Of a DNA stretch of 6,501 nt, positions 1 to 5,921 are shown piece after piece. The stretch lies in the NCBI GenBank assembly GCA_017883345.1, contig JADGNT010000297.1:1-6501 (forward strand), written 5' to 3'. The position numbers were made by a program, and so were the translations under genes. The notes beneath the pieces are model-generated. The model was given only the letters and a program-made list of their open reading frames with translations, did no database searches and had not been told where the DNA came from. How positions within the stretch are numbered: the stretch's first letter is position 1; each line of letters starts with the position of its first letter. This DNA comes from Candidatus Solibacter sp. (GTDB lineage: Bacteria > Acidobacteriota > Terriglobia > Bryobacterales > Bryobacteraceae).

Positions 1-17
1 GGTTATCCTGCTCTCTG

Positions 18-1001
18 ATGCGACCCTTACTGCTCGTCCTGGCGGCCCTGCCGCTGTTTGGCCAAGCCAACCTCGATTTCCTCAATCACAACCGTCCGGT
101 GCTGGACGCGCACAACTGCTATCCGTACAAAGGCGGCTTCCAGGACCGCATCGATCGCGCGCTCCAGACCGGCTTCCCCGTGGGCATCGAGCAGGATCTC
201 GGTTGGGCCATCGACCCCGCCACCAGCAAGGGCCGGCCGGTGGTCACGCACACCGCCAAAACCACCGGCAGCGAACCCGCCCTGCGCGATTACTTCTTCG
301 AACGCGTGCGCCCCATCATCGAGAAGGCGCTGGCCGATAACGACCGCGCGCGCTGGCCGCTCATCGTGCTCCACTTCGATTTCAAGAGCGTTCAGCCCGA
401 ACTACTCCACGCCGTCTGGGATCTGCTCGGCGAATACCAGAGCTGGATCACCACTGCCGCGCAGACCGCCGATCCGCGCCAACTGGCGGCGTTCGAGCCC
501 AAACCGCTGCTGGTGCTGACCGAGGACGCCGACGCCCAGGAAGCGGTCTTTTTCAAGCAGGTGCCGGTGGGAGGCAAACTGCGCCTCTTCGGGTCGGCGC
601 ACACCAAAGCCATCCCCGCCGACCCGAAGGAGGAGCACGATCGCCTGCTCGCCACACTGCCGCCGGAGCAGTTGCTGCCCGCGCCGCCCACCAACTATCG
701 CCGTTGGTGGAACAACTCGTGGTACGCCGTCGAGGAAGGCGGCCAGCACAAGGCCGGCGATTGGACCCCGCGGGACGACCGCCGCCTGCGCGCCCTGGTG
801 GATCACGCGCACAAACTCGGATACTGGATCCGCTTTTATACGCTGGACGGTTTCGGCAACGGTGAAGACAAAGGCTGGGGCAACACCTACAACTTCGGAA
901 CCCACGAAGCCGTGACCGCGCGCTGGAAGGCCGCCATCGCCGCCGGCGTCAACTTGATTGCCAGCGATCAGTACGAGGACCTGGCGAAGGTGATGCGTTA
1001 G
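18..1001 (+). CDS. Exported PI-PLC/GDPD-like phosphodiesterase (TIM-barrel)
   Basis: The 327-residue protein starts with a hydrophobic signal peptide (about residues 1-17, likely cut after FGQA), so it is probably exported. The mature part has the landmarks of the PLC-like phosphodiesterase superfamily: an N-terminal DAHNCYPY with H32, GIEQDLGW with an E58-x-D60 pair like the metal-binding acidic pair of glycerophosphodiester phosphodiesterases, VVTHT with H78, and a central LHFDFKS strand near 119-124. Near the end come LGYWIRFYTLDG (268-278) and GVNLIASDQYED (310-321), which match the usual last strands of this barrel. The expected activity is cleavage of a phosphodiester in a phospholipid head group or its deacylated form; the true substrate cannot be told. 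No good Shine-Dalgarno sequence lies in the 17 bases before the ATG. The gene ends 8 bases before the palindromic element and shares no operon signal with the next gene. Family assignment is fairly firm, enzymatic activity is inferred. Confidence 0.8.
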   Translation: MRPLLLVLAALPLFGQANLDFLNHNRPVLDAHNCYPYKGGFQDRIDRALQTGFPVGIEQDLGWAIDPATSKGRPVVTHTAKTTGSEPALRDYFFERVRPIIEKALADNDRARWPLIVLHFDFKSVQPELLHAVWDLLGEYQSWITTAAQTADPRQLAAFEPKPLLVLTEDADAQEAVFFKQVPVGGKLRLFGSAHTKAIPADPKEEHDRLLATLPPEQLLPAPPTNYRRWWNNSWYAVEEGGQHKAGDWTPRDDRRLRALVDHAHKLGYWIRFYTLDGFGNGEDKGWGNTYNFGTHEAVTARWKAAIAAGVNLIASDQYEDLAKVMR

Positions 1002-1009
1002 AGTGGCAT

Positions 1010-1102
1010 CGGTGGGACAGACCATCGTTTTTTGTGGTCTGTCATGCTTCGCTAAAGCACGGCTGGTTGACAGACGACACAAACCGATCGTCTGTCCCAC
1101 CG
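1010..1102. repeat. REPIN-like palindromic element (two inverted REP-like units)
   Basis: Two 32-nt arms, 1012-1043 and 1069-1100, are inverted copies matching at 28 of 32 positions; with the two outer bases on each side (1010-1011, 1101-1102) it is 30 of 34. Each arm starts, reading inward, with GTGG followed by a perfect 9-bp stem and a 10-nt loop: stems 1016-1024/1035-1043 and 1069-1077/1088-1096. The 25-nt spacer (1044-1068) holds a 5-bp hairpin, TGCTT/AAGCA, at 1045-1049/1055-1059. A short conserved head before an imperfect palindrome, arranged as an inverted doublet, is the layout of REP sequences and REPINs, which are spread by RAYT-type transposases acting in trans. It sits between two genes and encodes nothing. 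Copy number in the genome is unknown from here, so the REPIN name is inference; the symmetry itself is seen directly. Confidence 0.75.
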
Positions 1103-1113
1103 CTAATCGACGC

Positions 1114-1119
1114 TATGAT
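1114..1119 (+). promoter_or_regulatory. Possible -10 element (TATGAT) next to the start codon
   Basis: TATGAT differs from the sigma70 -10 consensus at one base. It ends only 6 bases before the chosen ATG at 1126, so transcription from it would begin at or next to the start codon and give a leaderless or nearly leaderless mRNA. No recognisable -35 lies at 16-18 bp; that region is the right arm of the palindromic element. Weak evidence on its own. Confidence 0.3.
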
Positions 1120-1125
1120 GAGGGC

Positions 1126-2082
1126 ATGCGCCGCGCCGCCATCCTCTGGGTTCTGTTCCCCTTCGCGGCCCTCGCCTGCAAATGCCAGTTGACCGTGTCG
1201 GTCTGCAATGAGGTCGCCTCCACCGACATCATCTTCGCCGGCGCCGTGGAAGCCATCGAGCCCAGTTTCCTGGACTCCTGGAATGCCGGACAACGCGCCG
1301 CCCTCGACCTGCTCAATCAGGAGTCCGCCCGCGCTCAGACCGACCGCTCCCCCGCCGCCTTCGCCAAACTCCGCGACGCCTACCTCAAAGTCTTCCCCGA
1401 CCTTCCCGACGATCACAAAAAGCGCCTCGCCGCCGCCACCTCGCCCGATCAACTCGCCGAACTCTTCTACTGGATTCTCGACCACGGCAAGCGCGTCCGC
1501 CTGCGCGTCAAAACCGTCTTCCGCGGCGAGCCCGGTGACGACGACGATGACGACGCCCCGGCCAAAACCGTCGAGGTCTGGACCGCGTTCGGCGATTGCG
1601 GCATCAATTTCCAGGCCGGCGAAACCTACCTCGTCTATGCCGACGACGACGAGGAGTCCAACATCATGACCACCGGCGCCTGCACGCGCACCCGCCGGCT
1701 CACCGACGCCGGCGACGATCTCGCCTACCTCTACTTCTATAAGAACTACGCCGATAGCGCCGGCCGCCTGGAAGGCTTCGTCACCGGCGATCTGCTTTTT
1801 CTCCGCGATCTGGACCTGGCCCACTATACCGGCCGCATTGGCGCGCCCGTCGCCGCGGTGGTGGAACTGAAATCGGGCGATCGCGGGCGCTACACCGAGT
1901 CGGACGCCCATGGCCGCTTCGTGTTCGACGGACTGCCCGCCGGCGATTTCACCGTGAGCGCCTACGCGCCGGGATATCCCGTGGAGACCCGTCTGCTCGC
2001 CGGACCCAAGCCGGTCCGCATGGAAACGCGCGCCTGCGCCACCCAGGTATTGGTGGCTCCCCCAACCGGCGGACATTTGTGA
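1126..2082 (+). CDS. Exported NTR/TIMP-like protein with carboxypeptidase-regulatory-like domain
   Basis: The ATG at 1126 gives 318 residues beginning with a signal peptide (MRRAAILWVLFPFAALA) cut just before C18. A longer reading back to 1003 would run through the palindromic element and was rejected. Mature residues begin CKC (C18, C20) and reach a third Cys at C27, then a strand DIIFAGAVEAIE; this resembles the Cys-x-Cys start of NTR/TIMP-like domains. The matching second half is at 124-192: RLRVKTVFRGE, GDCGINFQAGETYLVYA (C158) and CTRTRRL (C186). Between them lies a helical insert (about 46-122). From about 239 to 290 comes a carboxypeptidase-regulatory-like beta fold with GRFVFDGLPAGDFTVSAYAPGY. 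A six-Asp run (138-143) and a second acidic patch (172-176) are unusual. C18 could instead be lipidated, but the lipobox is poor (A-L-A-C). Function unknown; extracytoplasmic interaction or protease inhibition is only suggested by the fold. Confidence 0.75.
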   Translation: MRRAAILWVLFPFAALACKCQLTVSVCNEVASTDIIFAGAVEAIEPSFLDSWNAGQRAALDLLNQESARAQTDRSPAAFAKLRDAYLKVFPDLPDDHKKRLAAATSPDQLAELFYWILDHGKRVRLRVKTVFRGEPGDDDDDDAPAKTVEVWTAFGDCGINFQAGETYLVYADDDEESNIMTTGACTRTRRLTDAGDDLAYLYFYKNYADSAGRLEGFVTGDLLFLRDLDLAHYTGRIGAPVAAVVELKSGDRGRYTESDAHGRFVFDGLPAGDFTVSAYAPGYPVETRLLAGPKPVRMETRACATQVLVAPPTGGHL

Positions 2083-2131
2083 ATCGAACGCCATCGGGAG
2101 CCGCCGGCCCGCCGTGTCGCAGACTCCATGT

Positions 2132-2137
2132 TAGAAT
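2132..2137 (+). promoter_or_regulatory. Possible -10 element (TAGAAT) upstream of the kinase gene
   Basis: TAGAAT lies 27 bases before the kinase ATG in a gap of 82 bases after the previous stop codon. The same hexamer occurs twice before vapB. An AGGA at 2143-2146 would be a distant, weak ribosome binding site (18 bases from the ATG). No -35 match is visible, so this is tentative. Confidence 0.25.
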
Positions 2138-2164
2138 GCCCCAGGATCGCAGCAACCTGCCCAT

Positions 2165-3241
2165 ATGCTCGACGAGCAGCACGGAAACAGCACGCCCATT
2201 CGCCCGAAAACCTGGCGGCGCCATTGGCTCTGGCTCAGCGGCGTCTGGGCTTTGCCGCTTGGCTGGATACTGCGATGGATGCTTCCTCCCTCGGCTCTGG
2301 CCACCGGTCTGGTTTTGGTGGTCGCGTGTTCGCTGGCGCCCCTTCCGGCACTCCTCATTTCCCGTCGCCAGTATAATCACGCGCTCGCCGAGGCGAGGAA
2401 AGCCCGGGAAGACGCGGAACAACTGAAGCTGCAGTTGCAGAGCGTCCGCTATCGAACGGCAAGATTGCGGGAAGAACTGTCGGCCGCGGACCAGCAGGCC
2501 CGGTTGTCGCATCAGCTCACGCTGCTGGGCCAATTCACGGCCGGCTTCATGCACGAATTTAACAATCCGCTGGCCATCGTGACCAGCCGCATCGAAGTGC
2601 TGCTGGAGGAACGGATGGCGGACGCGGCGCTCTGCGGCGACCTCCAGCAGATGCTGACGGAGATGCGCTACATGGGAAACATCGCGCGTACGCTGCTGCA
2701 GGCATTGCGGCGCGAGCGTGGCAGCGAGGTCTTCGAACCATCGGCTCCGTCCGAGGCGTTGGAAGAAGCGCTGGCGGCACTTCTGCCTTCCGCGAATGAG
2801 CAGGGGGTTCGAATGGTGCCGGAAATCGCCGATGTCCCGCGGGTCAACCTGCCCGGGCATGTGGTGAGCGAAGTGGTCCGCGGTCTGCTGAGCAACGCCC
2901 TGGACGCGCTCCAGGGGCGTGAGGGCGCCACCATCTGGATCCGGCTGGAACCGTACCACACCGCGGGCGCCAAGGTGGTCCTCCGAATCGAAGACAATGG
3001 ACCAGGTGTTCCCGAGAGCATCCGGGAGCACCTGTTCGAGCCGTTCATTTCGCAGAGTCCCGGGCGCGAGAGGCTCGGGCTCGGACTCTTCCTGGGCGCC
3101 AGCCTCCTCAATATGTACGACGGCCGCCTGTGGTATGAAGAGAGGAGCGGCGGCGGCGCCAGTTTCGTCGTCGAGATACCCCCGGCGCGTTTTACGCGAG
3201 GCCAGCCCTACCATTGGTTTGTCGGAGGCAATCTATCGTGA
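2165..3241 (+). CDS. Membrane-bound sensor histidine kinase (NtrB-like output)
   Basis: This 358-residue kinase autophosphorylates on His and passes the phosphate to the regulator encoded next to it. A basic N-terminus (RPKTWRRH) is followed by two hydrophobic segments, about 21-40 and 44-65, separated by only a few residues, so there is almost no extracytoplasmic sensing domain. Residues 70-120 look like a coiled-coil linker. The H-box is FMHEFNNPLA with H130 as the phosphoacceptor. The ATPase lobe has an N-box LLSNALDAL (N244), G1 EDNGPGVP (276-283), F-box FEPFISQ (291-297), G2 LGLGLFLGASLL (304-315) and G3 near GGGASFVVEIP (329-339); all key residues are present. Its stop codon overlaps the regulator's GTG by four bases (GTGA, 3238-3241), which implies translational coupling. 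The signal is unknown; with so little outside the membrane, it may sense the membrane itself or act through a partner. Confidence 0.93.
   Translation: MLDEQHGNSTPIRPKTWRRHWLWLSGVWALPLGWILRWMLPPSALATGLVLVVACSLAPLPALLISRRQYNHALAEARKAREDAEQLKLQLQSVRYRTARLREELSAADQQARLSHQLTLLGQFTAGFMHEFNNPLAIVTSRIEVLLEERMADAALCGDLQQMLTEMRYMGNIARTLLQALRRERGSEVFEPSAPSEALEEALAALLPSANEQGVRMVPEIADVPRVNLPGHVVSEVVRGLLSNALDALQGREGATIWIRLEPYHTAGAKVVLRIEDNGPGVPESIREHLFEPFISQSPGRERLGLGLFLGASLLNMYDGRLWYEERSGGGASFVVEIPPARFTRGQPYHWFVGGNLS
3223..3228 (+). promoter_or_regulatory. Strong ribosome binding site fixing the regulator start
   Basis: CGGAGG lies 9 bases before the GTG at 3238, inside the end of the kinase gene. It favours the GTG over an upstream in-frame ATG at 3214, which would add eight residues (MVCRRQSI) in front of the natural receiver start MKRIFVIDDE. 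Confidence 0.8.
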
Positions 3242-4605
3242 AGCGCATCTTCGTAATTGACGACGAGGCGGCGATGGGGGAGAACATTCAGCGCATGCTG
3301 AAGTTTCCCGAGACCACCGTGACGGCCTACGCGGATCCGCTCAAGGGCCTGGCCGATGCGCTCGCCAAGCCCCCCGACCTGGTATTGCTGGACATGCGGA
3401 TGCCCGGGATGTCGGGCGAGGAGGTCTTCGCGCGGCTGCACCAGTCGCATCCCGGCCTGCCCGTCGTTTTTCTGACTGCGTTCGGATCGGTCGAGGGTGC
3501 GGTGCTGGCCATGCGCAATGGCGCATTCGATTACCTGCAGAAACCGTTTCGGCGCGAAGATCTTCTGCTGGTGGTGAAGCGGGCTCTCTCTCACGCCGAG
3601 TTGGCGCAGGAGGTGGAGCGGCTGAAAGGCAGGCTGGAGGCACTCGGCGAAACCGACCATCCCCAGAGCCGAAGCGCCGTCATGCAGGAATTGACCGGCA
3701 AGGCCCGGCGGGCCGCCGCCACCGATGCCACCGTCATGATTCTGGGGGAGAGCGGCACCGGTAAGGAGGTCATGGCCCGCTACATTCAAAGCCAGAGCCC
3801 GCGTAAGAACGGACCGTTCGTGCCGGTCGAGTGCAGTGCCCTGCCGGGCTCGCTCATCGAAAGCGAGTTATTCGGCTACGAGCGCGGAGCGTTCACCGGC
3901 GCCGACCGCACGAAGAAAGGTCTGATCGAATCGGCCGATGGCGGCACGCTGTTCCTGGACGAGATCGGCGACCTGAGCGTGGAACTGCAAACCCGCCTGT
4001 TTCGCTTCGTCGAAGAGCGCCAACTGCGGCGTTTGGGAGGTATCGAGCCGGTGCGCGTGGATTGCCGGATTCTGTGCGCGACGAACCAGGACCTGGCGGC
4101 CAAGATCAAGGCCGGCACATTTCGCGAGGAGCTCTACTACCGGCTCGGAGTGGTCACGGTGAAGCTGCCCCCGTTGCGCGAACGGCCGGAGGACATTCCT
4201 CACCTGGCCCGTCTCTTCCTGGAGCGTTTTTCCCGGCGCTACGGTAAGAGCCTGTCCGCCTCCCCTCGATTCTATGAAGCGCTTCTCACGCAGCCCTGGC
4301 CGGGCAATGTCCGGCAACTCAAGAACGTGATGGAAAACCTCACGGCACTTCACCCCGGCGGCGTTCTGGAGCCGGCGGACATCGCCGACGACTTGCAGCC
4401 CACCGGCGCGGTCTGCCATCTTTCCAGCCTGCCGTGGAAAGAGGCGCGGGAACTGTACTTGGCAAGCTTCGAGCTCTCTTACGCCCAAGCCCTGTTGACT
4501 CGTTGCGACGGCAACATCAGCGCCGCGGCGCGCGAGGCTGGCGTGGATCGCAAGACGTTTTACGCTCTGCTCAAGCGGGACCGGGATCCGCAGATTGGGG
4601 AATAG
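3238..4605 (+). CDS. Sigma54-dependent response regulator, NtrC family
   Basis: From GTG 3238 the protein has 455 residues in three domains. The receiver has D8-D9, phosphoacceptor D52 (LVLLDMRMPGMSG), T80 and K102 (LQKPF), all expected residues. The AAA+ domain has Walker A GESGTGKE (170-177), an intact GAFTGA sigma54-contact loop (217-222), Walker B GGTLFLDEIGD (235-245), arginines in FREELYYRLG (295-304) and sensor II WPGNVRQL (354-361). A Fis-type helix-turn-helix closes it (about 424-446, GNISAAAREAGVDRKTFYALLKR region). When phosphorylated by the adjacent kinase it should bind upstream sites and remodel sigma54-RNA polymerase using ATP. The intact GAFTGA shows it is a true sigma54 activator and not one of the sigma70-acting variants. 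It overlaps the kinase gene by four bases. No clear sigma54 promoter appears in this window, so its regulon is unknown. Confidence 0.95.
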   Translation: MKRIFVIDDEAAMGENIQRMLKFPETTVTAYADPLKGLADALAKPPDLVLLDMRMPGMSGEEVFARLHQSHPGLPVVFLTAFGSVEGAVLAMRNGAFDYLQKPFRREDLLLVVKRALSHAELAQEVERLKGRLEALGETDHPQSRSAVMQELTGKARRAAATDATVMILGESGTGKEVMARYIQSQSPRKNGPFVPVECSALPGSLIESELFGYERGAFTGADRTKKGLIESADGGTLFLDEIGDLSVELQTRLFRFVEERQLRRLGGIEPVRVDCRILCATNQDLAAKIKAGTFREELYYRLGVVTVKLPPLRERPEDIPHLARLFLERFSRRYGKSLSASPRFYEALLTQPWPGNVRQLKNVMENLTALHPGGVLEPADIADDLQPTGAVCHLSSLPWKEARELYLASFELSYAQALLTRCDGNISAAAREAGVDRKTFYALLKRDRDPQIGE

Positions 4606-4619
4606 AAGCGCTCGGCGGG

Positions 4620-4646
4620 ACCGCGCTGCCGCATGGGCGGTGCGGT
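4620..4646 (+). other. Bulged stem-loop after the regulator gene
   Basis: ACCGC (4620-4624) pairs with GCGGT (4642-4646), and inside it CCGC (4629-4632) pairs with GCGG (4637-4640) around a 4-nt loop. It starts 14 bases after the regulator stop codon, where a terminator would be expected, but no T-run follows. It could be a weak or Rho-assisted end of transcript, or chance in GC-rich DNA. Confidence 0.25.
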
Positions 4647-4757
4647 AGGCTGTTCTCGCCGGGAATCGGTAAATCCTTGGCGACTTACGAGGACGCAATT
4701 CCCCGAAGTCCGTTCCGAAACCTGAGGCTGGCAGCTTCGGCTGAAGCGGGAACTGCC

Positions 4758-4801
4758 GATTTTGCGGGAATGGTAGAATTGAAGCGGATTTTCTAGAATG
4801 G
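4758..4801 (+). promoter_or_regulatory. Candidate vapBC control region: direct repeat with two TAGAAT boxes
   Basis: Two copies of a 15-16 nt unit, GATTTT-(3-4 nt)-GAATGG, occur at 4758-4773 and 4787-4801. A TAGAAT hexamer, possible -10, occurs at 4774-4779 and again at 4794-4799. GAAGCGG is also repeated (4743-4749, 4781-4787), and GCTTC/GAAGC forms a 5-bp hairpin at 4734-4747. The rest of the 206-base gap (4606-4811) shows nothing else. VapB antitoxins commonly bind repeats over their own promoter, so these repeats are plausible operators; no binding data can be read from sequence. Confidence 0.3.
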
Positions 4802-4804
4802 GAG
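4800..4804 (+). promoter_or_regulatory. vapB ribosome binding site
   Basis: GGGAG lies 7 bases before the GTG at 4812 and supports this non-ATG start, which gives the family-typical N-terminus MSLNVKDPEAHRLAQ. Confidence 0.7.
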
Positions 4805-4811
4805 AACGGTC

Positions 4812-5060
4812 GTGAGTCTCAACGTCAAAGATCCGGAAGCCCATCGTTTGGCCCAAGCGATTGCCCAGGAAACCGGGGAGAGCCTGACCAAGGTGGTCAT
4901 TGAATCCCTCAGGGAGCGGCACGCAAAGATCGAGCAACGCAAAGGCAAGGCAAGTTTGGCGGAACTGATGGCCATCGCCAAACGGGCGTCGCAGGCCGTC
5001 AAGCGTCCATACGTCAAGCATGGCGAACTGCTCTATGACGAGCACGGGCTGCCGAAGTGA
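4812..5060 (+). CDS. vapB: VapB-type antitoxin, Rv0623-like family
   Basis: This 82-residue protein starts MSLNVKDPEAHRLAQAIAQ and continues with TGESLTKVVIESLRER, the N-terminal pattern of Rv0623-like VapB antitoxins (the short ribbon-helix-helix DNA-binding type). Its C-terminus, with LLYDEHGLPK at 73-82, matches the end that in this family wraps around the partner toxin. The expected role is to bind and neutralise the VapC encoded next to it and to repress the shared promoter. The stop codon TGA overlaps the toxin GTG by four bases (GTGA, 5057-5060), which keeps antitoxin and toxin translation coupled. The GTG start has a good ribosome binding site. Length and sequence are normal, so the gene looks intact. 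Confidence 0.9.
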   Translation: MSLNVKDPEAHRLAQAIAQETGESLTKVVIESLRERHAKIEQRKGKASLAELMAIAKRASQAVKRPYVKHGELLYDEHGLPK

Positions 5061-5461
5061 TTCTCGATACTTCCGCGCTGGTCGCAATATTTTTTGAGGA
5101 GCCGGAGGCCGAGAACTTTGCACGCTTGATCCTGGCGGCGGACGTCTGCCGCCTCAGTGTCGTGAGCCATCTGGAACTCGCCATGGTCCTCGAACGGCAA
5201 GCGAGGCCGGATGCCGCCCGGCAGGCAGAGGCGTTTTTGCGTGCCGCCGCCATTGTCGTTGAACCCGTGACCCTGCAACAAGGCGCTTTGGCGCGCCAGG
5301 CCTACTACGACTTCGGGCGGGGAAGGCATCGGGCCCGGCTGAATTTCGGCGATTGTTTCGCTTACGCACTGGCGAAAGCGATGGACGAACCGCTGCTGTT
5401 TAAGGGTCAGGACTTTGTCCAAACCGATGTCCGCGTGGCGCGCGCCGGTCACCTTTCCTGA
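5057..5461 (+). CDS. vapC: VapC-type PIN-domain toxin ribonuclease
   Basis: The 134-residue protein has a complete PIN domain: MILDTSALVAIFFEEPEA with D4, SHLELAMVLER with E40, LNFGDCFAYALAKA with D99, and LLFKGQDFVQTDV with D119. These acidic residues coordinate the divalent metal for RNA cleavage in VapC toxins, whose known targets include tRNAs and rRNA; the target here is unknown. Start is the GTG inside the antitoxin stop. The family usually ends soon after QTDV, and here a short tail (RVARAGHLS) runs on through bases that are also read in another frame as the start of the next gene. All catalytic positions are kept, so it should be active when not bound by VapB. Confidence 0.9.
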   Translation: MILDTSALVAIFFEEPEAENFARLILAADVCRLSVVSHLELAMVLERQARPDAARQAEAFLRAAAIVVEPVTLQQGALARQAYYDFGRGRHRARLNFGDCFAYALAKAMDEPLLFKGQDFVQTDVRVARAGHLS

Positions 5462-5921
5462 GCATTTTGGAGCGCTCGGGCCGGTCGCGCGGGGGATTTG
5501 GAAAGTTTCGTTTGGAAGGCGGGATGTAAATGAAGCGGAGTTGCTCCTTGCGTTCAATCTCCCTGCCGCGGCCGTGCTGGTCGCGGGCGTTGTCCTGGAG
5601 GCGATCCTTGCCGGTTTCCGGGAACAAGGGGGCTCCCAGGACCGGCAGCGAATGCGAAAATGGTCTGACTGGCGCAATAGTGCCGCTCACTCGCAAGTGC
5701 CCACCGTGACTTTGAACCAGGCGAGAGAGATGGTTGAAGATATCCGAGGATCCTCGACGCGGGAGATTAAGTTCGGCCCACGCCTTGCCTCACTGAAGGC
5801 GCCAGATGAAGCGCTCCCGCAGGTTCGGGGAAAATACAGGTTCGTGCCCACGAGCACCGCCGAGTTCATCCGTAGAAAGGCGGATGAGTTGCGACTGGAA
5901 CACGATGAACACAGTCATTGA
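5427..5921 (+). CDS. HEPN-like domain protein (possible RNase), overlapping vapC
   Basis: From ATG 5427 the protein has 164 residues. A hydrophobic helix (AAAVLVAGVVLEAILAGF, about 47-64) is followed by WSDWRNSAAHSQ, in which R83 and H88 form the R-x4-H motif of HEPN domains, the catalytic pair in HEPN RNases. The helix-then-RNxxAH order fits the HEPN fold. After it comes QAREMVEDIR and then a separate tail (about 112-164) with GKYRFVPTSTAEFIRRKADELRLE, which I do not recognise; it may bind the next product. A TTG at 5415 in frame, 8 bases after AAGGG (5402-5406), is an alternative start. Either start overlaps the end of vapC (35 or 47 bases), and the stop overlaps the following PIN gene by 17 bases, so the three genes are probably cotranscribed. 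The N-terminal 35 residues show no clear domain and may come from a junction. Confidence 0.65.
   Translation: MSAWRAPVTFPEHFGALGPVARGIWKVSFGRRDVNEAELLLAFNLPAAAVLVAGVVLEAILAGFREQGGSQDRQRMRKWSDWRNSAAHSQVPTVTLNQAREMVEDIRGSSTREIKFGPRLASLKAPDEALPQVRGKYRFVPTSTAEFIRRKADELRLEHDEHSH

Noticed and set aside
1016..1043. Left-arm hairpin as an intrinsic terminator of the first gene
   Set aside because: The T-run lies in the loop, not after the stem, and the structure is mirrored by a second copy, which fits a repeat element better.
1012..1100. Short CRISPR-like or insertion-sequence-end reading of the inverted repeats
   Set aside because: There are only two units, inverted rather than direct, with no spacers of uniform size and no transposase gene between or beside them.
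1003..1125. N-terminal extension of the NTR/TIMP-like protein back to GTG 1003
   Set aside because: It would translate the palindromic element and put 41 residues before a good signal peptide.
1042..2094. Long reverse-strand reading frame of 350 codons opposite the NTR/TIMP-like gene
   Set aside because: Its product is Gly/Val/Ala-rich without recognisable domains, and the + strand gene has a signal peptide, conserved cysteines and a clear domain. Long antisense frames are common opposite GC-rich genes.
1949..3214. Reverse-strand reading frame of 421 codons spanning two + strand genes
   Set aside because: It crosses a gene boundary and lies opposite kinase H, N and G boxes; no domain is visible in it.
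3868..4698. Reverse-strand reading frame of 276 codons opposite the regulator
   Set aside because: It is opposite the AAA+ and HTH domains with all motifs intact on the + strand; composition is that of a shadow frame.
4771..4785. TGG-N10-GC spacing like a sigma54 promoter before vapB
   Set aside because: Only the GG and GC cores match; the flanking TTGC side reads AAGC, and such a spacing is expected by chance in DNA of this composition.
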